Assembly: GCA_964513205.1 (NCBI GenBank)
Contig: CAZELP010000013.1
Span: 1-50,438 of the forward strand
Direction of reading: 5' to 3'
From: JAGVJT01 sp964513205
GTDB lineage: Bacteria > Pseudomonadota > Gammaproteobacteria > Legionellales > Legionellaceae
Length of the DNA stretch: 50,438 bases
Below the pieces are notes generated by a model, which was not told the DNA's origin, made no database searches, and worked only from the letters and a program-made list of their open reading frames with translations. Made by a program: the position numbers and the translations under genes. Below, in pieces: positions 41,222 through 49,210 of this stretch (position 1 is its first letter; every line of letters begins with the position of its first letter).

Positions 41222-41998
41222 ATGTTTGAAAAAAAATACATTGCACATCGAGGTGCATCTGGTTATGCGCCAGAAAATACGATGGTCGCTTTTAAAAAGG
41301 CGGCAGCAATGGGTGCCGAATGGATTGAGCTGGATGTGATGTTGAGTGCAGACGGCAAGCCTTTTGTCTTTCACGACGAGGAACTTGAACGAACCACCAA
41401 CGGAAGAGGAAGTTTTGGTGAGGTGGATTCGAATTATATTGGCATGTTGGATGCGGGGGGATGGTTTTCAGAAGAGTTTGAAGCCGAACCCATTCCTACA
41501 CTCGAGCAGGTTTTAACTTGGATATCGCCAACACGTCTTAATCTAAATATTGAAATTAAACCTTATCCTGGATTTTCTCATGAAACGACAATGGCTGCAC
41601 TGCAAGCAATTCATCGATACTGGCCTACTTACGAAGAACGTATTTTGATTTCTAGTTTCGATGTCTCTGCTCTCAAGCTTTGCAGACAGTTTGAGCCCGA
41701 GATGAGAATGGGGTTGTTGTTGAATAAGTGGCAAGACGATAGCATTGCATGTGCAAAAGAGCTGGATTGTTTTTCTGTGCATCTCAATAGGAAAATCGCT
41801 TCTCCTTCGCGTATTTTGGCGCTCAAAGAAGCTGGATTTAAGGTCTGTGTTTTCACGGTGAATCGTCGACGAGAGGCCATGAAATTTTTGGCCTTGGGTG
41901 TGGATGCGGTTTTCACAAATTATCCTGATATTTTTGAATTGACATTAAAACGTAAACTTTTTAAAAAATTTCTGGATAAAAAAAGCGTCGTCGCCTAA
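41222..41998 (+). CDS. ugpQ: Glycerophosphodiester phosphodiesterase
   Basis: Hydrolyses glycerophosphodiesters from phospholipid turnover to glycerol-3-phosphate and alcohol. The 258-residue protein has the GDPD signature IAHRGASGYAPENTM with catalytic His and Arg, IELDVMLSADGKPFVFHDEELERTTNG with metal ligands and second His, LNIEIKPYPG, and VFTVNRRREAMKFLALGVDAVFTNYPD at the C-terminus. No signal peptide is present, so it is cytoplasmic like E. coli UgpQ. An ACGAGGA site precedes the ATG. It diverges from the amino-acid operon. Confidence 0.95.
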   Translation: MFEKKYIAHRGASGYAPENTMVAFKKAAAMGAEWIELDVMLSADGKPFVFHDEELERTTNGRGSFGEVDSNYIGMLDAGGWFSEEFEAEPIPTLEQVLTWISPTRLNLNIEIKPYPGFSHETTMAALQAIHRYWPTYEERILISSFDVSALKLCRQFEPEMRMGLLLNKWQDDSIACAKELDCFSVHLNRKIASPSRILALKEAGFKVCVFTVNRRREAMKFLALGVDAVFTNYPDIFELTLKRKLFKKFLDKKSVVA

Positions 41999-42040
41999 AA
42001 TTCTCATCAGTGATGATGGCGCAATCTGGAGTATTGCCTT

Positions 42041-43215
42041 ATGCATGATGGAGCTGTTTTTTATACCATTTTTTTAGTGTTCACCGGTGCGGCCGTTTTC
42101 TCAACGTTTGTGCTTTATACACGTCAATCACTTCTTGTGGCTTATATTCTTCTCGGGGCGGCTTTAGGCCCATGGGGATTGGCACTGGTTTCTGATTTGA
42201 GCGCTGTTCGACAAGTGGGGGATGTAGGTATCGTCTTTCTGCTCTTTTTATTGGGTTTGCATCTGCAACCTCAAAATCTGTTGCATATGTTAAAGAAAGT
42301 CACTTGGATTGCGATGTTAAGTTCGATGCTCTTTGCCGTGGTGGCCTATTTCATTGGCCGATGGTTTGGGCTTTCGACGACCGAATCAATGATTTTGGGC
42401 GCTTCGATGATGTTTTCCAGCACCATCATTGGACTTAAGCTTCTACCCACTACCATTTTGCATCATCAACATACAGGCGAGGTCATGATCAGCGTCTTGC
42501 TTATGCAAGACATCATGGCGATTATCGTTTTAATTTTAATCAATGGAAGCTCTCATCAAGCAACAGGATTTGTTTGGCAAGATTTGATTTCTGTGTGTGT
42601 GACATTACCTGCTTTAATTTTCTTCTCTTTTGCAGTTGAGCGGTATGTTCTTGTAAAATTACTGGCTCGATTTGATAGGACCCAAGAATACGTGTTTCTT
42701 TTGTCTATCGGATGGTGTTTGAGTTTGTCCATGCTCGCCAATCGTCTTGGTTTATCTGAAGACATCGGCGCTTTTGTTGCCGGTGTTGCACTTGCATCAA
42801 GCCCGATTTCTTTATTTATTGCTGAAAGCTTGAAGCCTTTAAGAGACTTTTTTTTAGTGATGTTCTTTTTTGCGGTGGGGGCAACATTTAATTTTGGATT
42901 CGCAGCACAAGTGGTGATTCCTGCTTGTATTCTTGCACTACTGATGCTGGTTTTAAAACCGTTGTTTTTTCATTTGCTGTTAGTGAAAGCTGGGAAAAGG
43001 CTTCTGTTGCAAAAGAAGTAGGGATCCGTTTAGGTCAAGCAAGCGAGTTTTCCTTGCTGGTGGCAAGCATTGCGTGGGGAACGAAATTGATTTCTGATGT
43101 TGCTTCTAATTTAATTCAGGCGACAACAATTCTAACCTTTATCGTTTCTTCTTATTTGGTTGTGATAAAATATCCCACACCAATGTCTTTGTCAGATAAA
43201 ATGCGGAAAGATTAA
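42041..43215 (+). pseudogene. Cation:proton antiporter (CPA2/KefB-like), split by a frameshift near 42992-42997
   Basis: The first frame (42041-43021, 326 residues) is a CPA2 membrane domain: about ten helices, LLFLLGLHLQPQNLL, SMMFSSTIIGLKLLP, LLMQDIMAIIVL (the conserved Asp), GLSEDIGAFVAGVALASSP and MFFFAVGA. It then runs into LLLVKAGKRLLLQKK and a stop. The expected continuation EKASVAKEVGIRLGQASEFSLL is read in the -1 frame up to 43215. Restoring one G in GCTGGGAAAAGG (42989-43000) would join both parts into a protein of about 391 residues. The stretch GGGAAAA is not in the phase of a programmed -1 slip site, so a mutation or a sequencing error is more likely. If real, the protein lacks its last two to three helices. 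Confidence 0.8.
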
Positions 43216-43243
43216 CCTTCTCATTTCAATCCAATGGGGTATT

Positions 43244-43657
43244 ATGCGCACATTAAATTCGCTGAAGCGAATCTTTGTTTGTCGAGTATGGCTGTTTTCA
43301 GTTTTGCTTTTGCTTGGTTTGAGCGGTTGCACAAAGCAGCAAGATGAAGAAGCACAAACGAAGAGAGCTTGTGTTGCTCGATGTGAAATACAAATGAAGC
43401 ATTGTCAAAAAATATGCACAGACAATTGTCAGCAATGTGAAAAAGAAGCGGTAAATCGAACACGAGAAAATCACGAGCGCTACCTTAGAGAACGTTGTAT
43501 TGAGGGAAAAAGTTTTATTCTACGTTTGCAGTCCTATCATGATCCACTAGAATGCCGTAAAATGACATGTAATTGTTCGGCAGATTTGCGCGTTTGTGTG
43601 GAGTCTTGTCGTGGACGTATTCATAAACAAATTCAGGTTGAAAAGTCCTGCTGCTAG
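43244..43657 (+). CDS. Cysteine-rich lipoprotein, function unknown
   Basis: The 137-residue protein has a lipoprotein signal with a lipobox (LLLGLSGC, Cys about residue 29), so the mature part is lipid-anchored outside the cytoplasm. It then carries about fifteen further Cys in CxxxC spacings (ACVARCEIQMKHCQKICTDNC), and CNCSADLRVCVESCRGR and SCC near the end. This suggests a small disulfide-stabilised or metal-binding helical hairpin. I know no named function. It lies 8 bp before aceE and is probably co-transcribed with the pyruvate dehydrogenase genes, an odd pairing. Confidence 0.7.
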   Translation: MRTLNSLKRIFVCRVWLFSVLLLLGLSGCTKQQDEEAQTKRACVARCEIQMKHCQKICTDNCQQCEKEAVNRTRENHERYLRERCIEGKSFILRLQSYHDPLECRKMTCNCSADLRVCVESCRGRIHKQIQVEKSCC

Positions 43658-43665
43658 AGAGGTAA

Positions 43666-46332
43666 ATGATGTCTAATGAAATAAAAGCTGATATTGATCC
43701 AATCGAGACCCGTGAATGGCTTGATTCTTTAAGTGCTGTTGTCGCAGCCAATGGCTCATCTCGTGCAGCCTATATTATTGAAGCCCTTTTAAATCAGGCT
43801 AACCTTTTAGGTATTCCTGTTCCAGATGCCATACACACACCTTACTGTAATACCATCAGGCCTGAAGATGAAAAATTGATGCCGCCCGATCAAGGCCTTC
43901 AAAAGCGTATCGCAGCTTTGATTCGTTGGAATGCTGTCGCTATGGTGTTGCGTGCGGGTAAACATGCGCCTGAACTGGGTGGACACATTGCCACTTATGC
44001 CTCTGCTGCAACCTTATATGAAATAGGATTTAATCATTTTTTTAAGGGTCCACAAGCGCCTGGTGGTGGAGATTTGCTTTATATTCAAGGACATAGTTCT
44101 CCTGGTATTTATGCTCGAGCATTTTTAGAAGGGCGTTTGTCAGAAGAGCAGTTGGCTCATTTCCGGCAAGAGATAGAAGTCGATGGGCTTTCTTCGTATC
44201 CACATCCATGGTTGATGGGGGATTTTTGGCAGTTTCCTACTGTTTCTATGGGGCTCGGCCCAATTCAGGCAATTTATCAAGCCAGATTTCTAAAATATCT
44301 CGAAAACAGAGGATTAATTGAACCTAACCAACGCAAAGTGTGGGCATTTTTGGGCGATGGTGAGATGGATGAGCCAGAGTCAGTTGGAGCTTTGTCGATT
44401 GCGGCCAGAGAAAAACTCGACAATTTAATCTTTGTGGTCAATTGTAATTTACAGCGTCTTGATGGTCCTGTACGCGGCAATGGAAAGATTATTCAAGAGC
44501 TCGAAGGTGTTTTTAAAGGTGCGGGTTGGAAAGTCTTAAAAGTCATTTGGGGAGGGCGTTGGGATCCTCTTTTCGCAAAAGACACACAAGGTCTTATGGC
44601 CAAACGCATGCAAGAATGTGTCGATGGTGATTTTCAAGCGTATAAAGCCAATGATGGCGCTTATGTACGCGAGCATTTTTTTGGACAATATCCTGAGCTT
44701 AAAAAAATGGTTGAGCATATGTCCGATGAGGAAATTTGGCGGCTTAATCGAGGTGGTCACGACTCACAAAAAGTTTATGCGGCCTATGCCGATGCTATTG
44801 CACACAAAGGTAGTCCGGTGCTGATTTTGGCCAAAACGATCAAAGGATATGGCATGGGTGCCGCTGGTGAAGGCATGAACATCACTCATCAGCAAAAGAA
44901 AATGACAATTGAACAGCTGCGTGCATTCCGAGATCGTTTTAGTATTCCCATTTCAGATGATCACATTACCGATATTCCATTTTATCGTCCAGCTGAAAAC
45001 AGTCCTGAAATTCAGTATTTGAAGAAACAACGCGAGGCTTTAGGCGGATATTTACCTTCGAGGACAACCGCTTCTCCTGCGTTAAAAGTCCCTGATTTAG
45101 ATGCGTTTGCGTCTGTAACAAAGGGCTTGGGTGAGCGTGAACTGTCAACGACCATGGCATTTGTACGAATTCTTTCTCTGTTGTTAAAGGATAAAGAATT
45201 GAGTCGATTTATTGTGCCCATTATTCCTGATGAATGCAGAACGTTTGGCATGGAGGGTTTATTCCGACAAATCGCGATCTATTCTCCTGTTGGACAGTTG
45301 TATACGCCGGTTGATCATGAGCAAGTCATGTATTATCGAGAAGCAAAAGAAGGTCAAATATTAGAAGAAGGATTGAATGAGGCGGGTGCATTTTGTTCTT
45401 GGATGGCGGCTGCAACATCTTATAGTACAAACCAATTGCCGATGATTCCTTTCTATATTTACTATTCGATGTTTGGTTTTCAACGAATTGGTGATTTGGC
45501 ATGGGCGGCTGGTGATATGCAAGCGCGAGGTTTTCTGCTTGGTGGCACGGCAGGTCGAACCACATTGGCTGGAGAGGGCTTGCAGCATCAAGATGGTCAT
45601 AGTCATGTCTTGGCATCGACTATTCCCAATTGCGTGAGTTACGATCCAACTTATGCTTACGAACTTGCTGTCATTATTCAAGATGGTCTACGTCGAATGT
45701 ACACAAATCAAGAAAATGTGTTCTACTACATCACCGTAATGAATGAGAATTACGCGCATCCGGATATGCCCAAAGGTGTGGAAGAGGGTATTTTAAAAGG
45801 CATGTATTTGCTTCAAGAAACCAAAAAACCTGCGAAACAGCACGTTCAACTATTGGGTTCGGGCACTATTTTGCGAGAGGTGATTGAAGCGGCTCGATGT
45901 TTAAAAGACGACTTTGGTATTACGTCTGATGTTTGGAGTGTCACCAGCTTCAACGAACTGCGACGTGATGCTCTGGCTGTTGAGCGACACAATCGCATGC
46001 ATGCCGATAAAAAGCCATTGCAAAGTTATGTGAGTCAACAATTAAACGATCGTCAAGGACCTGTGATTGCGGCGACTGATTATATGCGTTTATATGCTGA
46101 TCAAATTCGCCAAGAAGTCAAAGCGCCTTTTGTTGCATTAGGAACTGACGGTTATGGGCGAAGCGATACAAGAAGAAAGCTTCGTCACTTTTTTGAAGTA
46201 GATGCAAAATTTATTGTGTTGGCTGCAGTAGAAGCATTAGTAAAAGCAGGAGAATGTAAAGAAACCTTGCTCAAAGATGTGATGAAACGCTATGGCATTG
46301 ATGCAAATAAAGTTGATCCTGCAACACATTAA
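43666..46332 (+). CDS. aceE: Pyruvate dehydrogenase E1 component (homodimeric type)
   Basis: Thiamine-diphosphate enzyme that decarboxylates pyruvate and acetylates the E2 lipoyl group. The 888-residue protein (E. coli AceE 887) has ETREWLDSL near the N-terminus, GGHIATYASAATLYEIGFNHFF, YIQGHSSPGIYARAFLEGRL, and the ThDP motif GDGEMDEPESVGALSIAAREKLDNLIFVVNCNLQ. It continues with KTIKGYGMG, IPDECRTFGMEGLFRQ, TAGRTTLAGEGLQHQDGHSH and SVTSFNELRRDA. An AGAGAGG site precedes the ATG; a second ATG follows immediately at 43669. First of aceE-aceF-lpd. Confidence 0.97.
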   Translation: MMSNEIKADIDPIETREWLDSLSAVVAANGSSRAAYIIEALLNQANLLGIPVPDAIHTPYCNTIRPEDEKLMPPDQGLQKRIAALIRWNAVAMVLRAGKHAPELGGHIATYASAATLYEIGFNHFFKGPQAPGGGDLLYIQGHSSPGIYARAFLEGRLSEEQLAHFRQEIEVDGLSSYPHPWLMGDFWQFPTVSMGLGPIQAIYQARFLKYLENRGLIEPNQRKVWAFLGDGEMDEPESVGALSIAAREKLDNLIFVVNCNLQRLDGPVRGNGKIIQELEGVFKGAGWKVLKVIWGGRWDPLFAKDTQGLMAKRMQECVDGDFQAYKANDGAYVREHFFGQYPELKKMVEHMSDEEIWRLNRGGHDSQKVYAAYADAIAHKGSPVLILAKTIKGYGMGAAGEGMNITHQQKKMTIEQLRAFRDRFSIPISDDHITDIPFYRPAENSPEIQYLKKQREALGGYLPSRTTASPALKVPDLDAFASVTKGLGERELSTTMAFVRILSLLLKDKELSRFIVPIIPDECRTFGMEGLFRQIAIYSPVGQLYTPVDHEQVMYYREAKEGQILEEGLNEAGAFCSWMAAATSYSTNQLPMIPFYIYYSMFGFQRIGDLAWAAGDMQARGFLLGGTAGRTTLAGEGLQHQDGHSHVLASTIPNCVSYDPTYAYELAVIIQDGLRRMYTNQENVFYYITVMNENYAHPDMPKGVEEGILKGMYLLQETKKPAKQHVQLLGSGTILREVIEAARCLKDDFGITSDVWSVTSFNELRRDALAVERHNRMHADKKPLQSYVSQQLNDRQGPVIAATDYMRLYADQIRQEVKAPFVALGTDGYGRSDTRRKLRHFFEVDAKFIVLAAVEALVKAGECKETLLKDVMKRYGIDANKVDPATH

Positions 46333-46345
46333 TTGAGGAGTGAGC

Positions 46346-47641
46346 ATGTCTTTAGAACAAGAAATTAAAATTCCTGACATCGGTGGTGCAGCGAGTGTGG
46401 ATGTCATTGAGGTTTTGGTTAAAGTAGGTGATGTGATCACAAAGGATACCTCTCTTGTGACATTAGAGTCGGATAAAGCCAGTATGGAAATTCCATCTCC
46501 AGTTGACGGAGTGGTGACCGCATTGAAAGTCAAAGTTGGGGATAAGGTTTCTGAAGGGGATGCAATTCTTGTGGCATCGCTTCAAGAAGGCAAAGTAGAA
46601 AATGCAGTTCAAACTGAAGCTCCTCCTGCTGATTTGCCCACTGAAACAGCGAAAGTGGAGGTTGTTGAAGCAGATGTATCTCAAAAAGAACTGGAGACAT
46701 CGTCTATTTCTTTGGTAAAAGAGGAACAAGTTGCTTCATCTGGCTCCTCGGAAATTTATGCCGGTCCTGCTGCTCGTCGTCTTGCTTATCAATTGGGTGT
46801 TGACCTTTCTTTGGTGAGCGGAAGTGGTAGAAAATCCCGTATTAGCAAATCTGATATTGAGGCGTATGTGAAGAAACGCCTTGCGGAACCTCGTTCTGCT
46901 GGGCTTGCTCTTGCGCCAATGCCTACAATTGATTTCAGTCAGTTTGGTGAGATTGAGAAAAAACCACTCAATAAAATTAAGCGTTTGACTGGGGTTAATG
47001 TACATCGCTCTTGGGTTAGTATCCCTCATGTGACGCAATTCGATGAAGCAGACATCACGGATTTGGAGGCTTTTCGTGTACAAGAAAATCAGATTTCTAC
47101 AGACAGCAGTTATAAACTGACCATACTTGCATTTGTTTGTAAAGTGGTGAGCAAGGCACTCGCTGTTTTCCCGGCGTTTAATGCGTCATTAGATGAAACT
47201 GGTGAAAACTTAATTTATAAAAAATATGTGCACATTGGGATTGCGGTTGAAACTCCAAATGGACTTGTGGTCCCTGTGATTCGAGATGTAAATCAATTGT
47301 CAGTGAGTGAAATTGCGCGAGAGATGGGACGACTTTCAAAAAAGGCGCGCGAAAAAGGATTAATGCCCAATGATATGAGTGGTGGATGTTTTACCATTTC
47401 TAGCTTAGGTGGTATTGGTGGGACGGCATTTACGCCAATTGTAAATGCGCCAGAGGTCGCCATATTAGGCTTGTCTAGAAGTGCGATGAAACCAGTGTAT
47501 AAAGCGGGCTCTTTTGAGCCTCGCCTCATGTTGCCACTGTCTTTATCTTATGATCATCGAGTCATTGATGGTGCTGAAGCGGCTAGGTTTACGCGTTTTA
47601 TTGGTGAATGTCTAAGCGATGTTCGAAGAATTTTATTGTAA
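46346..47641 (+). CDS. aceF: Dihydrolipoamide acetyltransferase (E2 of pyruvate dehydrogenase)
   Basis: Core of the pyruvate dehydrogenase complex. From the ATG at 46346 (after GAGGAG) it has 431 residues: one lipoyl domain (IKIPDIGGAASVDVIEVLVK, lipoylated Lys in ESDKASMEIPSP), a Glu/Val-rich linker, a peripheral-subunit-binding domain (YAGPAARRLAYQLGVDLSLVSGSG), and the catalytic domain ending in SLSYDHRVIDGAEAARF with active-site His and Asp. E. coli AceF has three lipoyl domains; a single one is seen here. The upstream GTG at 46340 is less likely. Confidence 0.96.
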   Translation: MSLEQEIKIPDIGGAASVDVIEVLVKVGDVITKDTSLVTLESDKASMEIPSPVDGVVTALKVKVGDKVSEGDAILVASLQEGKVENAVQTEAPPADLPTETAKVEVVEADVSQKELETSSISLVKEEQVASSGSSEIYAGPAARRLAYQLGVDLSLVSGSGRKSRISKSDIEAYVKKRLAEPRSAGLALAPMPTIDFSQFGEIEKKPLNKIKRLTGVNVHRSWVSIPHVTQFDEADITDLEAFRVQENQISTDSSYKLTILAFVCKVVSKALAVFPAFNASLDETGENLIYKKYVHIGIAVETPNGLVVPVIRDVNQLSVSEIAREMGRLSKKAREKGLMPNDMSGGCFTISSLGGIGGTAFTPIVNAPEVAILGLSRSAMKPVYKAGSFEPRLMLPLSLSYDHRVIDGAEAARFTRFIGECLSDVRRILL

Positions 47642-47653
47642 TTGAGGCGATTC

Positions 47654-49075
47654 ATGACAAAGCAATTAAAAACACAAGTGGTTGTGATCGGCAGTGGTCC
47701 TGGGGGCTATACTGCTGCATTTAGAGCCGCTGATTTGGGTCAAAAAGTATTGTTAATTGAGCAATTTGATGGTTTGGGTGGGGTGTGTTTAAACGTTGGA
47801 TGCATTCCTTCAAAAGCCTTGCTTCATCTTGCTGAAGTATTAGAAGAAAGTCGTAGCGTTGAATCTCATGGTATTCGATTTGGTCAACCTCAATTGGATC
47901 GAGATGGAATGCTGGCTTGGAAAGATGGAGTCGTCAAGAAACTAACGGGTGGTTTATCTGCTTTGGCAAAACAGCGCAAAGTAGAGCGATTAACCGGATT
48001 TGCCAAGTTCACCTCTTCTCATCAATTAAAAGTTTCCACAAAAGAAGGCGATGTTGTCGTTGATTTTGAATCGGCAATTATTGCAGTGGGTAGTGAATCT
48101 ATAAGCCTACCATTTATTCCAGAAGATAAGCGCATTTTCAGCTCAACGGGTGCGTTACAATTACGTGATATCAAAGGTGATTTGTTGGTATTAGGTGGTG
48201 GCATCATTGGTCTTGAGATGGCAACAGTTTACAGTGCGTTGGGTGTGAAAGTCACCGTTGTTGAGTTTGCTGATCAACTAATTCCTGGGGCAGATGCGGA
48301 TTTGGTTAATGTGTTGCAAAAACGGCTCATGAAGCAAGGCGTTGTTTGTTGGCTAAAAACAAAAGTCGTTGCTATGGAAGCGAAAAAAGATGGCATTGAA
48401 GTGTCAATGGAAGGTGAGCATGCTTCAGACAAGCCTCTGTTATTCAAGCAGGTTTTAGTTGCGGTTGGACGAAGACCCAATGGTGGAAAAATAGATGCTC
48501 ATTTAGCAGGAGTACACGTGGATGAGCGTGGGTTTATTGCTGTAGACAAACAAATGCGCACCAATGTTCCACATATTTTTGCCATAGGAGATGTTGTTGG
48601 ACAGCCGATGCTGGCTCATAAAGCCATTCCAGAAGGAAAAGTGGCTGCTGAAGTAATTGCGGGTAAAAAACACTATTTTGATCCCAAGTGTATTCCAAGT
48701 GTCGCCTATACTCACCCTGAAGTTGCTTGGGTTGGTCTGAGTGAGAAAGAAGCCAAATCAAAACAAGTGACTTATGAAAAAGCAGTATTTCCATGGGTTG
48801 CGAGTGGTCGAGCTTTGAGCATGGGGTGTGAAGAAGGCGTGACAAAATTGCTTTTCTGTCCCAATACAAAACGCATTTTGGGTGCGGGTATTGTAGGTAA
48901 AAATGCAGGTGATCTCATTGCTGAAGCCGCGTTGGCAATTGAAATGATGTGTGATGTTGAAGATATCGCATTGACGATACATCCTCATCCGACTTTATCA
49001 GAAACAATTGCTCAATCTGCTGAAATTTTTGAAGGCTCGATTACCGATCTGTATATTCCCAAAAAGAAAAATTAA
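47654..49075 (+). CDS. lpd: Dihydrolipoamide dehydrogenase (E3)
   Basis: FAD enzyme reoxidising lipoamide with NAD for the 2-oxo acid dehydrogenase complexes. The 473-residue protein has QVVVIGSGPGGYTAAFRAADLG (FAD), the redox disulfide GGVCLNVGCIPSKALL, LVLGGGIIGLEMATVYSALG (NAD), HIFAIGDVVGQPMLAHKA and the C-terminal catalytic HPHPTLSETIAQ. Start at the ATG at 47654 with TTGAGGCG upstream; the earlier TTG at 47642 is at the aceF stop. Last gene of the operon; 12 bp after aceF. Confidence 0.97.
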   Translation: MTKQLKTQVVVIGSGPGGYTAAFRAADLGQKVLLIEQFDGLGGVCLNVGCIPSKALLHLAEVLEESRSVESHGIRFGQPQLDRDGMLAWKDGVVKKLTGGLSALAKQRKVERLTGFAKFTSSHQLKVSTKEGDVVVDFESAIIAVGSESISLPFIPEDKRIFSSTGALQLRDIKGDLLVLGGGIIGLEMATVYSALGVKVTVVEFADQLIPGADADLVNVLQKRLMKQGVVCWLKTKVVAMEAKKDGIEVSMEGEHASDKPLLFKQVLVAVGRRPNGGKIDAHLAGVHVDERGFIAVDKQMRTNVPHIFAIGDVVGQPMLAHKAIPEGKVAAEVIAGKKHYFDPKCIPSVAYTHPEVAWVGLSEKEAKSKQVTYEKAVFPWVASGRALSMGCEEGVTKLLFCPNTKRILGAGIVGKNAGDLIAEAALAIEMMCDVEDIALTIHPHPTLSETIAQSAEIFEGSITDLYIPKKKN

Positions 49076-49100
49076 CGCATCGAATCGTCGAGTTATGTCT

Positions 49101-49160
49101 TTCCCGCGAAAGCGGGAATCCCCATAAGGTGAAAAAATAGATCTCCGCGCAGGCGGAGAT
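49101..49160. repeat. Two REP-like hairpins downstream of lpd
   Basis: TTCCCGC-GAAA-GCGGGAA (49101-49118) is a perfect 7-bp stem with a GAAA tetraloop; ATCTCCGC-GCAG-GCGGAGAT (49141-49160) is a perfect 8-bp stem. The style resembles the TTCCCGC...GCGGGAA family of dispersed REP elements. They may also end the lpd transcript. No further copies are in the window. Confidence 0.65.
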
Positions 49161-49210
49161 GACTTTATTTGAGCAAAAATTTTCAAGAGCATGATCGAAT
49201 ATCATCAAAA

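Noticed and set aside
42989..43000. Programmed -1 ribosomal frameshift in the antiporter gene
   Set aside because: GGGAAAA is present but out of phase: the zero-frame codons are GGG AAA AGG, so re-pairing after a slip would be poor, and no obvious downstream stimulatory structure was seen.
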